A DNA stretch of 64,000 nucleotides from Cyclobacteriaceae bacterium. GTDB lineage: Bacteria; Bacteroidota; Bacteroidia; Cytophagales; Cyclobacteriaceae. The notes beneath the pieces are model-generated. The model made no database searches. It was not told where the DNA came from and was given only the letters and a program-made list of their open reading frames with translations. The stretch lies in the NCBI GenBank assembly GCA_026989505.1, contig JALSJF010000068.1, positions 24,458-88,457 on the forward strand, given 5' to 3'. Positions 11,011-21,368 of this stretch are shown piece after piece (the stretch's first letter is position 1; each line of letters opens with the position of its first letter). Both the position numbers and the translations under genes were made by a program.

Positions 11011-12216
11011 TTATTTTTTACGCAGCCACAGCTCCGGGTTGAGCTTTACCGTACCGTTTTCACGGAACTCCCATAACTCAAAGTGGAGCTCGGCAATGCC
11101 GTCACTATCGGTAAAAACCTTGCCGATTTTATCGCCTACATTTACCTGCTGGCCTTTTTTTACATATACTTCCGCCAGTTTGGCATAAACCGTAAAATAA
11201 TCGCCATGCTTAACAATTACGGCTTTATTAAAGCCCTGGATCAGGGCTACCGCCCGTACTTCGCCTTTAAACACGCTGGTAGCTTCGGCAGCCGGGCTGG
11301 TTTGTATTTCAATGCCGGGGCTGTCGCGTTCTACCATTTTCAGTACCGGATCGCGCGAACGGCCGAATTTCTGGGAGATGAAGCCCTCGGTAGGCCAGGG
11401 CAGTTTAAGTTTATTTTTCGAAAAGTCTTCCGACAGAGCAGCTACGGCCTTGGAGTTGGCCAGGGCCGCAGCTTTGGCGGCAGCCTCGGCCTCACGCCTG
11501 ATCAGGTCGTCAATCAGCTTATCTAACGCTTTTAACGACTTACGCCTGGCGGCCAACTCTTTACGCAACTTTTTTTCCTCCTTTTGCAGGCTGGTAAGCA
11601 GTGTTTGCTGCTTTTGGCGCATCTGTTGCAGGTTGGCATTTTCGGCAATTTGCTCAGCCAGCAGGTCGCCTTTGGCCAGTTTTTTGGCTTCTACAGCTTT
11701 ATTTTCGGCCAGCAGCATGTCTTGCACGGCCATTATCTGGGCCACTTGTTTTTTTCTGGCCTCACTGTATTGTTCCAGGTATTGCATTCTGCGCAGCAAC
11801 TGGTTAAAGGAGGCAGCCGAAAACAGGAAGGTAAGTTTGCTTTGGCCGCTTTTGGCTTTATAGGCGGCATATACCATGGCTGCGTATTCTTGTTTTAAGT
11901 TGCTCAGGTCGCGCTCCAGGGCGGCCACTATCTCCAGGTTATCGGCAATTTCATCATCAAGCAATTTAATTTCTTCTTTAATGCCGGCAATCACCTTTTT
12001 ACGTACCGCTATCTGGTATTTAAGGGCATTCAACTGGCCAACGCTGGCCTTCTTTTTGCTGGCTGTTTGCCGCAGGGTTTGTTCTGCCTCTTTTATTTTT
12101 TGCAGGTTTTCAGCCCGCTCTTGCTGTAGTTGCTCCTTGGTTTTTTGTTGCCCGAAAGCAGCAGTTGCTGTAATTGCCAGTAGAAATAAGACCAGTAAAT
12201 ACTTATTTCCGGACAT
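11011..12216 (-). CDS. EnvC-like coiled-coil protein with degenerate LytM/M23 domain
   Basis: Periplasmic protein with a signal peptide (KYLLVLFLLAITATAAFG), about 230 residues of coiled coil rich in K/E/Q, and a C-terminal LytM (peptidase M23) fold from about residue 285. Active LytM enzymes use HxxxD and HxH zinc ligands. Here the first motif reads SPGIEIQ, with Ser for His and Glu for Asp, and the second reads ELHFELW, with Glu for the first His. It is therefore probably not a peptidase. EnvC and NlpD of E. coli have the same architecture with dead LytM domains and activate cell-wall amidases, so an activator role in cell division is inferred. The DUF4292 gene just upstream overlaps it by 14 bases. 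Confidence 0.88.
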   Translation of the reverse strand: MSGNKYLLVLFLLAITATAAFGQQKTKEQLQQERAENLQKIKEAEQTLRQTASKKKASVGQLNALKYQIAVRKKVIAGIKEEIKLLDDEIADNLEIVAALERDLSNLKQEYAAMVYAAYKAKSGQSKLTFLFSAASFNQLLRRMQYLEQYSEARKKQVAQIMAVQDMLLAENKAVEAKKLAKGDLLAEQIAENANLQQMRQKQQTLLTSLQKEEKKLRKELAARRKSLKALDKLIDDLIRREAEAAAKAAALANSKAVAALSEDFSKNKLKLPWPTEGFISQKFGRSRDPVLKMVERDSPGIEIQTSPAAEATSVFKGEVRAVALIQGFNKAVIVKHGDYFTVYAKLAEVYVKKGQQVNVGDKIGKVFTDSDGIAELHFELWEFRENGTVKLNPELWLRKK

Positions 12217-12994
12217 ATTTGTTGGGAATATTAAAAGGGAACCTAAGTTCTTTTTCCGGGGCTTCCACCCGGTTGTGCTCGATGGTCATCTGGGTTTCTA
12301 ACTGGCCGAACTCATTGTGGTGGATTAAAGAGACAAAGGCGGCAAACGGAAATGCCTGGCCGTTGATCTCTTTAAAATCTTTGTACAGCAGTTTTAAGGC
12401 ATTGTCGGTTTCCCTTTCGGTTACCTGCACCTCCACCAGCTTCATGTTGGTGTCATCAATATAGTTTTCAATAAAAATATTGTTGATATTTTGTTTGATG
12501 ATGTACTGTTTCCCCTCGTGCACTATCGCCTGGTCCGGCTCATCGGGCTTGGGCATATTGCCCACGATCATCGACTGGATAAGGGCAAAGTCAATAGGGA
12601 AGTTAAATTCGTGGGCTACATCCTTAAAACTATAAATACTGTACTCTTTATCTACCCGGTTAATAATAAACACCGAGTCCTGGGTGATGATGCCCCGCAT
12701 ACCCTGCACCCCCAATGCCCCGGAGAGGTTAAACCAGATGATGCTGTCTTTCTTTAGCCGTACCAGGGCGGTTACCTTGGTGGTTTTATGTGGCTCCCGC
12801 AGTTCAATCTTCGATTTTATACTCAAATAATCAAACTCCAGTTGTTGTATTTTCAGCGATTCACGGTCGTAGGTTTTGGTAAACAGGGCAATCTTTTTCC
12901 CGCAAGAGGTGAGCAAGGGGAGGATGATGATAAGGCTGAGCAGGAGATTACTGAATAATCTTGCGTTGGCTGATTTTCTGGTCAATGTTTTCAA
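12203..12994 (-). CDS. DUF4292 family lipoprotein
   Basis: A Bacteroidota lipoprotein of unknown function, 263 aa. The N-terminus is basic (MKTLTRKSANARLF), then hydrophobic (LLLSLIIILPLLTSC) with a lipobox ending LTSC. The body (KIELREPHKTTKVTALVRLK, DSIIWFNLSGALGVQGMRG) matches DUF4292, which resembles the beta-sheet of LolA/LolB-type lipoprotein carriers, so a lipid or lipoprotein carrier role is a guess. Its start lies 47 bases inside the TPR gene, and its end overlaps the EnvC-like start, so the three genes form one tight minus-strand operon. Confidence 0.86.
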   Translation of the reverse strand: MKTLTRKSANARLFSNLLLSLIIILPLLTSCGKKIALFTKTYDRESLKIQQLEFDYLSIKSKIELREPHKTTKVTALVRLKKDSIIWFNLSGALGVQGMRGIITQDSVFIINRVDKEYSIYSFKDVAHEFNFPIDFALIQSMIVGNMPKPDEPDQAIVHEGKQYIIKQNINNIFIENYIDDTNMKLVEVQVTERETDNALKLLYKDFKEINGQAFPFAAFVSLIHHNEFGQLETQMTIEHNRVEAPEKELRFPFNIPNKYVRK

Positions 12995-14762
12995 GGTTTT
13001 TATCTAATTCGCGGGCCTTTATCCATTGTTTAACGGCCTCATCTGGTTTGCCTAATTTATATAGGGTATCACCATAATGGTCATAGTAAACCCCTTCATT
13101 AACGCCACTGGCAATTATTTTTTCAAAAATCCTGTTGGCCTCCTCGTAGTCGCCCAGGGTATAATGCACCCAGGCGTAGGTATCTAAGTAAGTATTGTTG
13201 TCAGGGTTATTCCTGATCAACGTGGTACTCATCTTTTTGGCCTTGTCGAGGTTTTCTCCCCGCAAAGATAAATAATAGCTATAATTATTCAGGACAACAA
13301 AATTCAGGGGGTCTAATTCCAGGGCGGCTTCGTAGGCCTCATCCGATTTTTCGTATTCCTGCAACGCATTATAGATATCGCCCAGGTAACTATAAAACAT
13401 TACCAGCAGCCCCTTGTTGCTGCCCGAACGCTTGCGGCCCATTTCCAGCATCAGCGCTGCCTGCCGGTTGTTCTTCTTGTTCATTTGCACAATGCCGTTG
13501 ACCAGGTAGAGCCAGGCTTGGTTAGGGTAAAGCTCCAGGGCTTGTTGGGCATGTACGGCCAGGCTGTCCTGCCGGTTTAATTGCAGTTCGAGGTTGAGCA
13601 GGTTCTGCCAGACGGCAAAATTCGAGGGGTCGAGGTTGACAAACCGGGCATAGGCATCGGCAGCTTTGTTTTTGGCCGCTTCTACCTCCTCGTCCGGCAC
13701 CAGTTTTTTATCCAGCAGGGTGCCATATACATCCCCGGTTATTAGATAGGCATTATGGTCATCGGGGTGTTGTATTACCAGAATATCTACCAGTTGCGGG
13801 ATAAGGCTGTTCAGATGCGTGTTCGGCAGATAAGCGAGGTACTTCATCACCGTGTTTATCTTGGCGTTCAGGTTTAACCCCTTATCGTTAAAGGCCAATT
13901 TGAGCTCATCCCCAAACTTCCCGTAGGCTTGTTGCTTCCAGTAAATATCGGCCAGTTGCAGGCGGGCAACAGCATAATCCGGGTTGTCCGTTAATAATTT
14001 TTGCAGTTCGGCCACCGCTTCTTCATAGCGGCCATTGGAGGAAAGTATTTCTACCAGGTTAAGTACGTAATTGCTATTGGCCGGGTACCGGGCTATTAAC
14101 CGTTTACTTTCTTTAATAGCCTCCGCCAGGTTGTTTTGTTGCAGGAAGATCTTTTGTTTTTGGTAAGAAATCTCTTCCGTCAGCCCAAACGCTTTTTCTG
14201 CCCGGTCATAGGTGGCCAGGGCTTTGTCGAAATCCTGCATATACAGGTAAACCGCGGCCAGGCTGAACAGGTAAGCTTCGGCATCGGGCACTAGTTTAAT
14301 CAATTGTTCATAATTCGCTGCCGCTTCCGGCAGGTTGCCCAGATTGGTATAAATATCAACAGCCAGCAGGTAGTAGTATTTGTTGGTTTTATTAAGACGG
14401 ATGGCCTGGGTAATATATTTTTCTGCTTCGCTGAATTGTTCGGTCAGGTTACTGATTTCAGCCAGCTTGTAATAGATCACATCGTTATCGGGTTGCAGCG
14501 CCAGGCACTTATTCAGCACCTCGGTAGCCCGGGCATAGTTTTTCAGGATATAAAGTTTTTCTGCTTCAATAAACAGGTACTCTGTTTCCTGGGCAATTGA
14601 TTTGGCGCTGCGTTCGGGTTGTTTTTTATTTTTCTTGTGGCGTTGACCAAAGCTGTCTGTGGCCGGCAGCAGTGCCAGCAACAGGCAAAAAGTGGTTAGT
14701 ATGGCGGTAGATTTTCTCAAGAGAATTTCAGGTTGGCACAAAAGTAATAATTTAAGTGCCAT
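12948..14762 (-). CDS. tetratricopeptide repeat protein (envelope)
   Basis: A 604-residue secreted or membrane-anchored TPR protein. A signal-like hydrophobic segment (STAILTTFCLLLALLPA) precedes a basic linker (GQRHKKNKKQ). Most of the rest is recurring 34-residue helical repeats, for example YYKLAEISNLTEQFSEAEKY and YLDTYAWVHYTLGDYEEANR. Such proteins act as scaffolds. Operon position between dut and the DUF4292/EnvC-like genes suggests a link with the cell envelope, but the partner cannot be read from sequence. The start at 14762 is 6 bases after dut; a later TTG giving LRKSTAILTT would make a more ordinary signal peptide. Confidence 0.86.
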   Translation of the reverse strand: MALKLLLLCQPEILLRKSTAILTTFCLLLALLPATDSFGQRHKKNKKQPERSAKSIAQETEYLFIEAEKLYILKNYARATEVLNKCLALQPDNDVIYYKLAEISNLTEQFSEAEKYITQAIRLNKTNKYYYLLAVDIYTNLGNLPEAAANYEQLIKLVPDAEAYLFSLAAVYLYMQDFDKALATYDRAEKAFGLTEEISYQKQKIFLQQNNLAEAIKESKRLIARYPANSNYVLNLVEILSSNGRYEEAVAELQKLLTDNPDYAVARLQLADIYWKQQAYGKFGDELKLAFNDKGLNLNAKINTVMKYLAYLPNTHLNSLIPQLVDILVIQHPDDHNAYLITGDVYGTLLDKKLVPDEEVEAAKNKAADAYARFVNLDPSNFAVWQNLLNLELQLNRQDSLAVHAQQALELYPNQAWLYLVNGIVQMNKKNNRQAALMLEMGRKRSGSNKGLLVMFYSYLGDIYNALQEYEKSDEAYEAALELDPLNFVVLNNYSYYLSLRGENLDKAKKMSTTLIRNNPDNNTYLDTYAWVHYTLGDYEEANRIFEKIIASGVNEGVYYDHYGDTLYKLGKPDEAVKQWIKARELDKNLENIDQKISQRKIIQ

Positions 14763-14768
14763 TTATGC

Positions 14769-15212
14769 TTATTTTGTGCCGGTGCTGCCAAATCCCCCGC
14801 CTGCCCTGGCTGAACCGGCCAGTTGCTCAACAGCCTGCCATTCGGCCCGGGCATGCTGTGAAACAATCATTTGGGCGATACGCTCACCGTTTTTGATGGT
14901 GTAGGGTTGGCTGGAGAGGTTAACCAGCAGGATTTTTATCTCACCCCGGTAATCGGCATCAATGGTGCCCGGGGTGTTGAGTACGGTTAGCCCGTGTTTG
15001 TAGGCCAGGCCGCTGCGGGGCCTGATCTGGGCTTCATAGCCACCGGGTAGTTCAATATACAGGCCGGTGCCTACCAACTGCCGCTGTAAGGGGGCCAGTT
15101 CTATATCTTCATCGAGCATGGCCCGCAGGTCCATGCCGGCCGATAATGCCGTCTGGTATTCGGGCAGGGCATTGGCCGATTTGTTGACCACGTTTACCTT
15201 AATATGTTCCAT
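14769..15212 (-). CDS. dut: deoxyuridine 5'-triphosphate nucleotidohydrolase
   Basis: Trimeric dUTPase, which hydrolyses dUTP to dUMP and pyrophosphate, keeping uracil out of DNA and feeding dTMP synthesis. All conserved motifs are visible in 147 aa: AGMDLRA near residue 25, [11 protein letters not shown] near 75, [17 protein letters not shown] near 95, GERIAQMIV near 118, and the C-terminal [10 protein letters not shown] arm that closes over the nucleotide. Its ATG shares one base with the TAA of the flippase gene (TAATG), so translation is probably coupled. Confidence 0.96.
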   Translation of the reverse strand: MEHIKVNVVNKSANALPEYQTALSAGMDLRAMLDEDIELAPLQRQLVGTGLYIELPGGYEAQIRPRSGLAYKHGLTVLNTPGTIDADYRGEIKILLVNLSSQPYTIKNGERIAQMIVSQHARAEWQAVEQLAGSARAGGGFGSTGTK

Positions 15213-16705
15213 TAGTTCTCATCTACTTGTTGCACAATCTTTTTCTTTTCCAGCCGGTAAACCAGTACCAGTACCACTACCGGCAACAACAGGTTAAAGG
15301 CTATATCCAGGACAGGGTTGGCAAAGCCAATGTAAAAACTGGCAGCTACCATGGCCATAAAAATAACGGCATAGCCCAATAAGGGTAAAAATTTATACGG
15401 CACGGGCATAAACTTCCTGCCTGTAAAATAGCAGGCGATGCTCATGGCGAGGTACGACAACACGATGGCGATGGCACTCCCCAGGATACCGATTCTGGGC
15501 AACAGCAAATAATTGCTGAGGATGGCCGTTACGGCCCCGATGAGGGTAAAATACAGCCCGTAAATGGTTTTGTCCTTTAGCTTAAACCAGATAGAGATAT
15601 TGATATACACCCCATATAACAGCTTGCCGAACATGATGATCGGTACCAGGTAAAGGGCCGTCCGGAATTCGGCCTTGCGCAGGAATATCGGGGCCAGCCA
15701 ATCAATATTTACACTTACTGCCAGCAATAGCAGCAAGCCAAAGATAACAAAATAATGCAGCGTTTTGGCAAATAAGGCAGGCGCCTGCCTGTCGGCCGAC
15801 TGGGAAAAAAAGAAAGGTTCGGCAGCATAACGGAAAGCCTGGATGGCCAGCATCATCAGGGCACCCAGTTTAAACGTTTGCGTATAAACCCCCTGGTTGC
15901 TGAGGCCGTCTGCGGCCCATTTGGCCACCACTATTTTGTCCATGTCGCTCACAAACCAGCCGGCAATACCGGTAACTACCAGCGGCAGGGTATATTTGAG
16001 CATGGGCCTGAGGGTTTGCCGGTTGAGGCGGAAGCGTAAGGTGATAAATTCCCGGGCCAGCAGGGGGAACAACAGCAGGTTACTCAGGAGGTTGGCAATG
16101 AATATGTACTCAATGTCCAGGGAGGGATTATACAAGGTAGCTACCAGCGGTTTCAGGCCGGCAAGGTATTCGCCAGTGGAAATGGCCGGGAAGACCACCA
16201 GAAAAAGGAGTTGTAAAACAATGTTGGCCACAATGGCGATTATTTTGGCGGTGGCAAAATACCACGGCCGGTTTTCGATGCGCAGTTTGGCGAAGGGGAT
16301 GGCCGTGAGGCCGTCAATAAGGATGATGGCGGCCACCAGTTGCATCAGCATATAATGTTTGCCGGTAAACACCGGCCCGATGATCACCCTGCCAAAAAAA
16401 CCGGCATATTGCGAAATGATCAGCGCCACCAGCAGTGTCACCACAAAGACCACTGTGGCGGCTGTGTGATAGGCCGTATGCCCTTTTTCTTTGGTAGTAA
16501 ACCGGAAGAAGGTGGTTTCCATGCCAAAAGTAACAATGATCAGCATCAGCGCCACCGAGCCGTAGAGTTCAGAGACCACGCCCATTTCATCGGCCAGAAA
16601 TACCGTAGTATGCAGGCCTACGAGAAAATAATTGATAATCCGCCCAAGAATACTGCTTAAGCCGTAGATGGCAGTTTGACCGGCAAGCGCCTTAAGCTGG
16701 CTCAT
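15212..16705 (-). CDS. oligosaccharide flippase family protein (MATE/Wzx-like)
   Basis: A 497-residue polytopic inner-membrane protein with about 14 predicted helices, spread evenly along the chain. The N-terminus ([20 protein letters not shown]) is the typical flippase start, and helices such as [20 protein letters not shown] fit the polysaccharide biosynthesis / MOP superfamily that moves lipid-linked oligosaccharides across the membrane. Which glycan it handles is unknown; the surface-glycan cluster lies 8 kb away. It ends on the dut start and appears to head a transcript running through dut and the TPR gene. Confidence 0.88.
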   Translation of the reverse strand: MSQLKALAGQTAIYGLSSILGRIINYFLVGLHTTVFLADEMGVVSELYGSVALMLIIVTFGMETTFFRFTTKEKGHTAYHTAATVVFVVTLLVALIISQYAGFFGRVIIGPVFTGKHYMLMQLVAAIILIDGLTAIPFAKLRIENRPWYFATAKIIAIVANIVLQLLFLVVFPAISTGEYLAGLKPLVATLYNPSLDIEYIFIANLLSNLLLFPLLAREFITLRFRLNRQTLRPMLKYTLPLVVTGIAGWFVSDMDKIVVAKWAADGLSNQGVYTQTFKLGALMMLAIQAFRYAAEPFFFSQSADRQAPALFAKTLHYFVIFGLLLLLAVSVNIDWLAPIFLRKAEFRTALYLVPIIMFGKLLYGVYINISIWFKLKDKTIYGLYFTLIGAVTAILSNYLLLPRIGILGSAIAIVLSYLAMSIACYFTGRKFMPVPYKFLPLLGYAVIFMAMVAASFYIGFANPVLDIAFNLLLPVVVLVLVYRLEKKKIVQQVDEN

Positions 16706-16743
16706 AGGGTAGGGTTGTTGGTGATTTGCACCGGGTAAAATTA

Positions 16744-17529
16744 CTATTTACCGGTGAATACGGGCTTACGTTTGTCCAGAAATGCTGTGGTGCCCTCCCG
16801 GAAATCCTGGGTGCTTACACAACGGGCAAAGGAGTTGGCTTCAATCAGGTAGCCATCTTCTTCGGCATTGTCAGCAGCATTGGCGCTGGTGATCACCATG
16901 CCAATGGCCAGGGGTGCTTTGGCCAGGATTTTCCCCATCAGTTTTACCGCCAGGTCCATCATGCCGTCCTGGTCTTTGGCCACATGGTTTACCAGGCCTA
17001 TGCGGTAAGCTTCTTCGGCAACAAGGGTGTTGCCGGTCATCATTATCTCCAGGGCCCGGCCTTTGCCTACCAATTTGGTAAGGCGCTGGGTGCCGCCATA
17101 GCCGGGGATCAGCCCCAGGTTAACTTCGGGCTGCCCAAACTGGGCGGAGGCACTGGCAATGCGAAAGTGACAGGCCATAGCCAACTCACAGCCGCCCCCC
17201 AGGGCATAGCCGTTAACGGCTGCAATCACCGGTTTTTCAAAGTTTTCAATAGCGGCAAACAGGGCCTGGCCGCGTTCGGCAAATTTGCGCGCATTCAGTT
17301 CGTTCAGTTCGGCTATTTCTTTGATATCGGCCCCGGCTGCAAAAGCCTTTTCACCACTGCCGGTAATGATAATGCCCCCCACTTCAGGGTTGTCATAGGC
17401 GGCTTCTATAGCCGTTTGCAGTTCGGTCAGCAGTTCAATATTGAGGGCGTTCAGGGCCTCCGGGCGGTTGAGGGTTAGGGTAAGGATGCGGTTGTTAAGC
17501 CCCAGGGTCAGTGTGTTGAATGTTTCCAT
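16744..17529 (-). CDS. enoyl-CoA hydratase/isomerase family protein
   Basis: Crotonase-fold enzyme, probably hydrating trans-2-enoyl-CoA in fatty-acid beta-oxidation. The oxyanion-hole and active-site segments are present: AFAAGADIKEIAEL near residue 65, AVNGYALGGGCELAMACH near 100, and QPEVNLGLIPGYGGTQRL near 130, with the two Glu residues expected of a hydratase. The open frame reaches 17550, but METFNTLTLGLNN from the ATG at 17529 is the natural start. It is 38 bases upstream of the flippase gene; no other fatty-acid gene is adjacent. Confidence 0.92.
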   Translation of the reverse strand: METFNTLTLGLNNRILTLTLNRPEALNALNIELLTELQTAIEAAYDNPEVGGIIITGSGEKAFAAGADIKEIAELNELNARKFAERGQALFAAIENFEKPVIAAVNGYALGGGCELAMACHFRIASASAQFGQPEVNLGLIPGYGGTQRLTKLVGKGRALEIMMTGNTLVAEEAYRIGLVNHVAKDQDGMMDLAVKLMGKILAKAPLAIGMVITSANAADNAEEDGYLIEANSFARCVSTQDFREGTTAFLDKRKPVFTGK

Positions 17530-18015
17530 GACGATCATTAAAAAAACCAAATATACTACCTCCGCAGGTGAGAAGCCAAAGCCTGCGTAAGATTAGTTTT
17601 TCCTCCCGTAAATGGAAATATATTCCCAAAATGGGACAGGCCGAATTAATTTATTGCCCTGAAATAGCCATTTGGGGCATTTTCAGGGTATGGCACGGTT
17701 ATTCCATTATAGCAAATGGTTTTGGTTAGATGCAAGCAAATTTCAAAACGTTGAAAATGTTTGCCGGCAAGTCCGGGCTCCCTGCCCGGGCTTGCTTATA
17801 AACCTGACAGATTGATTGACCACGATATTGGCGTATTAGTTGGCTATTTTTTAGCTGCCCTAACCATTTTTTGCCGGCCGGATTACGTGTTGATACCGGC
17901 CTGGCTTAGGGTAAAATTGAAACCCCTTTCAGTCTGTTCTTTTAGTAAAGTAATTATAATTTTGCTGCTCACGGTAATGTTTTGTGAGCGCCTTAATTCG
18001 GAAAAATTTACGAAG
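17530..18015. other. intergenic region between divergent genes, 486 bp
   Basis: No convincing gene. The plus frame is open from 17761 into the following gene, but its extra 85 residues would place a non-signal sequence ahead of a good signal peptide and look non-coding. TAATTTTG at 17957-17964 fits the Bacteroidota -7 element (TAnnTTTG), 52 bases before the start of the type IX cargo gene, but no good -33 box is at the right distance. Confidence 0.5.
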
Positions 18016-19005
18016 ATGAGGTTATTAGTTTTTGGCCTGGCATTTTTTACGGGCGTTTTATCCTATGCGGCAACTTATACAGCCACGGTTACGGGTGGCG
18101 AATGGACGGACCCGGCTACCTGGGTGGGTGGCGTGGTGCCACCCTCTAATGGTGCCGGTGACATTGTGGAGATACCGGCAGGTTCTGTGGTTACCATTAC
18201 CAACCAAACGGTTTTGTTTAATGGTACAGTTAATATTGGCGGCACATTAAGCTTAATTGCCACCGGTTTTGGTTTTGCCGTATTGGACATGGACGCAACA
18301 AGTACGGTAAATATTTTGTCGGGAGGTCAGGTAACCAGTGGCGGTGGGGGCTTTTTGGCGTTTCTTAATGGTATTGAGATAGGGTCTGACCCATTTGCCT
18401 ATTGGCCCCCTTTGGATGGTAATACAGTGACCGGGCCGGCAACTATTACCGAAGGTACAGGCGTTCTTCCTATCGAATTGATATACTTCAATGCCCGGGC
18501 GAAGGGTTCCCTGGTAGAACTCACCTGGGCTACGGCCAGCGAAGAAAATTTTGATTATTTTGCCATTGAGCGCTCGGTGAATGGCGAGGATTTCCTGGAA
18601 ATAGCCCGGGTAAACGGTACAGGCGAATCAGCTACGCGTGTTGATTATGCCTATACCGATGCCTTTCCTATGCAAGGCCGGACCTACTACCGTTTGCGTG
18701 CGGTAGATTTTGATGGCTATACCGAGGTGTTTGACTATAAAATGGTGGAGATTGACGGAATAACCAAAGATTTCAGCCTTTATCCTAACCCAATTGCGGA
18801 TGGCCGGTTCTTCCTGCAAACCAATTTTGCTATTGAGGGGGAGGCAGAATTAATGGTTTACAACACTATGGGAGGTGTTGAGATGACACTACCGGTCAAG
18901 AACTGGATGAACTACTATGCGGTGCAGGGGTTAGATGCCGGCACCTATTTGTTCCGCCTGGTAAGCGCGGAAGGAACAAGGGTAAAGCGGGTACTGGTAC
19001 AGTAA
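18016..19005 (+). CDS. secreted protein with type IX C-terminal sorting domain
   Basis: A 329-residue cargo of the type IX secretion system. Signal peptide MRLLVFGLAFFTGVLSYAA; then a beta-repeat segment (GGEWTDPATWVGGVVPPSNG, GDIVEIPAGSVVTIT) like the beta-helical G8-type domains of secreted proteins; then a linker beginning LPIELIYFNARAKGSLVELT that is very common just before these tails; and finally the sorting domain with YPNPIADGRFFLQ, ending KRVLVQ. The substrate or role is unknown. ATG 18016 is preferred over 17761 because it begins the signal peptide. It is convergent with the threonine dehydrogenase gene. Confidence 0.87.
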   Translation: MRLLVFGLAFFTGVLSYAATYTATVTGGEWTDPATWVGGVVPPSNGAGDIVEIPAGSVVTITNQTVLFNGTVNIGGTLSLIATGFGFAVLDMDATSTVNILSGGQVTSGGGGFLAFLNGIEIGSDPFAYWPPLDGNTVTGPATITEGTGVLPIELIYFNARAKGSLVELTWATASEENFDYFAIERSVNGEDFLEIARVNGTGESATRVDYAYTDAFPMQGRTYYRLRAVDFDGYTEVFDYKMVEIDGITKDFSLYPNPIADGRFFLQTNFAIEGEAELMVYNTMGGVEMTLPVKNWMNYYAVQGLDAGTYLFRLVSAEGTRVKRVLVQ

Positions 19006-19025
19006 AGGGCAATTTTCTCACCCTG

Positions 19026-19982
19026 TTATAAAGAAGGTTTAGCCGGGGCCAGCCGTTTTTCCAGGTTCAGCAGCATAACGTCCACCAGTTCATCAAGGCC
19101 AAACTTGTGCTGCCACCCCCAGTCCTGGCGGGCACAGGTGTCATCAATAGATTGCGGCCAGGAAGCGGCAATATGTTGGCGGAAATCGGGCTGATAGGCA
19201 ATTTTAAACTCCGGGTAACGGACCTTTATTTTAGCATATATCTCTGCCGGGCTAAAGCTCATCGAAGCCAGGTTATAACTGGAGCGTACCTTGATCTGTT
19301 CGGCCGGGGCCTGCATAATGGCAACCGTGGCATTTACGGCATCCTCCATATACATCATGGGCAGGTAGGTGTCTTCCTGCAGAAAACAGGTATAGGTTTC
19401 GCCCTGAATGGCCTTATAAAAGATATCCACGGCATAATCGGTGGTGCCGCCCCCGGGCAGTGATTTATAGCCGATTAACCCCGGGTAACGCAGGCTGCGT
19501 ACATCTACTCCGTATTTTTCATAATAATACTGGCACCAGCGCTCCCCGGCCAGTTTCGATATCCCGTAAACCGTGTTGGGGTCCATAAGGGTATCTTGCG
19601 GGGTGTTCTGCTTGGGGGTGGAGGGGCCGAAGGCACCAATAGAGCTGGGCCAGAAAACTTTAAGCTGCGTATTTTCTTTGGCAAGGTTGAGTACATTCAG
19701 CAGGCCTGTCATGTTTAAGTCCCAGGCCAGTTGCGGGTGTTGCTCCCCCTTGGCGCTGAGCATGGCTGCCAGGTGGTAAATCTGGCCGATTTGGTGATGG
19801 GCGACAAAGGCCGCCAGTTCCTTGCCTTGCATTACGTCCAGCAGGGCAAATTGTCCCTCGCTGCTTTCCGGTTCACGGATATCGGTAGCCCACACGCTCT
19901 GCGCCCCAAAGTTAGCCCGCAAGGCTGCCACTAACTCCGAACCCAACTGGCCATTGGCCCCGATTACAAGAATGTTATCCAT
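19026..19982 (-). CDS. tdh: L-threonine 3-dehydrogenase, short-chain/epimerase type
   Basis: NAD-dependent oxidation of L-threonine to 2-amino-3-ketobutyrate. The N-terminal Rossmann motif is [15 protein letters not shown], and the extended-SDR Tyr/Lys pair is in [12 protein letters not shown] near residue 145, preceded by the [10 protein letters not shown] segment. At 318 aa it matches the epimerase-like threonine dehydrogenases of Bacteroidota rather than the zinc-dependent type. It is divergent from kbl, which carries out the next step, and this pairing is what favours threonine dehydrogenase over a generic sugar epimerase. Confidence 0.88.
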   Translation of the reverse strand: MDNILVIGANGQLGSELVAALRANFGAQSVWATDIREPESSEGQFALLDVMQGKELAAFVAHHQIGQIYHLAAMLSAKGEQHPQLAWDLNMTGLLNVLNLAKENTQLKVFWPSSIGAFGPSTPKQNTPQDTLMDPNTVYGISKLAGERWCQYYYEKYGVDVRSLRYPGLIGYKSLPGGGTTDYAVDIFYKAIQGETYTCFLQEDTYLPMMYMEDAVNATVAIMQAPAEQIKVRSSYNLASMSFSPAEIYAKIKVRYPEFKIAYQPDFRQHIAASWPQSIDDTCARQDWGWQHKFGLDELVDVMLLNLEKRLAPAKPSL

Positions 19983-20086
19983 TGCCCTGTATTTTGTTCA
20001 AAAGTACGGCCTATACCCCCTACTTTACAAATAAAAATGACAGAAGGTAAAAGCGGTTTTAATACCCCCGGAATTCCTGCATTAGC

Positions 20087-20094
20087 TATATTTG
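20087..20094 (+). promoter_or_regulatory. candidate -7 element upstream of kbl
   Basis: TATATTTG is an exact match to the Bacteroidota -7 consensus TAnnTTTG and sits 41 bases before the kbl ATG. No matching TTTG box is at the expected distance upstream, so it is a partial match only. Confidence 0.4.
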
Positions 20095-20135
20095 TGCATA
20101 ACATTAATCACCCGGAATTTAACCAGCAGAACACC

Positions 20136-21329
20136 ATGTACGATAACATCAAACCTCAATTGCAGGCTACCTTAGAAGAGATTAAAGCAGCCGGTTTGTA
20201 TAAAACCGAGCGTATAATTACCACCCCGCAGGGGGCCGACATCCGCACCGATGACGGCCGGGAGGTGATAAATTTTTGCGCCAATAACTACCTGGGCCTG
20301 TCTTCCCACCCCAATGTTATTGCGGCTGCCAAAAAGGCCATTGATTCCCATGGCTTTGGCATGTCATCGGTACGGTTTATTTGTGGCACCCAGGATATTC
20401 ATAAAGAACTGGAAGCAAAAATAACCAAGTTTTTGGGCACGGAAGACACTATTTTGTATGCGGCTGCTTTTGATGCCAATGGGGGTGTTTTTGAGCCTCT
20501 GCTTGGCCCTGATGATGCCATTATTTCCGATGCCCTGAACCATGCCAGTATTATTGATGGTGTGCGCCTGTGTAAAGCGAAGCGCTTTCGTTATGAAAAC
20601 AGCAATATGGAAGATCTGGAGACTCAGTTAAAAGCTGCAGAAGCAGCCGGGGCCAAACAAAAGATTATTGTTACCGATGGGGTGTTTTCTATGGACGGCA
20701 ACATTGCCAAATTAGACGAAATCTGTAACCTGGCCGATAAGTATGGGGCCCTGGTGATGTCGGATGAGTGCCATGCTACCGGTTTTATGGGGGCTACCGG
20801 CCGGGGTGTGCATGAGTACCACGGGGTGATGGACAGAATTGATATTATTACCGGTACCCTGGGCAAAGCCCTGGGCGGGGCTTCCGGTGGTTTCACCTCC
20901 GGTCGTAAAGAGATTATCGATTTGTTGCGGCAGCGGTCACGCCCCTATTTGTTCTCCAATACCCTGGCGCCCTCTATTGTCGGGGCCTCTATTGCTGTGT
21001 TTGAGATGCTTAGCGAAACCACCGCCTTGCGCGACAAGCTGATGGATAATACCCGCTACTTCCGGGAACAGATGACGGCTGCCGGCTTTGATATCAAGCC
21101 GGGTATCCACCCCATTACCCCCATCATGCTTTATGATGCCGTGCTGTCGCAGCAATTTGCCGAAAAGCTGCTGGCCAGGGGTATTTATGTTATTGGCTTC
21201 TACTATCCGGTGGTTCCCAGGGGGCAGGCCCGTATCAGGGTACAGGTATCGGCTGCCCATGAGCGGCACCACTTAGATAAGGCCATTGCCGCTTTTACCG
21301 GGGTGGGCAAAGAGCTGAACGTTATTTAA
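20136..21329 (+). CDS. kbl: glycine C-acetyltransferase (2-amino-3-ketobutyrate CoA ligase)
   Basis: PLP enzyme that splits 2-amino-3-ketobutyrate with CoA into glycine and acetyl-CoA, the second step of threonine breakdown. The alpha-oxoamine synthase signature is clear: [17 protein letters not shown] near residue 45, [15 protein letters not shown] near 135, the Asp of [13 protein letters not shown] near 210, and the PLP lysine in [15 protein letters not shown] near 243. The upstream frame is open to 20037, but [20 protein letters not shown] is the family start. The 397-aa length is standard. It is divergent from tdh across about 150 bases. Confidence 0.96.
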   Translation: MYDNIKPQLQATLEEIKAAGLYKTERIITTPQGADIRTDDGREVINFCANNYLGLSSHPNVIAAAKKAIDSHGFGMSSVRFICGTQDIHKELEAKITKFLGTEDTILYAAAFDANGGVFEPLLGPDDAIISDALNHASIIDGVRLCKAKRFRYENSNMEDLETQLKAAEAAGAKQKIIVTDGVFSMDGNIAKLDEICNLADKYGALVMSDECHATGFMGATGRGVHEYHGVMDRIDIITGTLGKALGGASGGFTSGRKEIIDLLRQRSRPYLFSNTLAPSIVGASIAVFEMLSETTALRDKLMDNTRYFREQMTAAGFDIKPGIHPITPIMLYDAVLSQQFAEKLLARGIYVIGFYYPVVPRGQARIRVQVSAAHERHHLDKAIAAFTGVGKELNVI

Positions 21330-21368
21330 GGCGGGGATGGTATTGTTCTGCAACGCTCACCGGCCCCG

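Noticed and set aside
17761..18015. 85-residue upstream extension of the type IX cargo gene
   Set aside because: It would place a non-signal, irregular sequence before a normal signal peptide; treated as non-coding.
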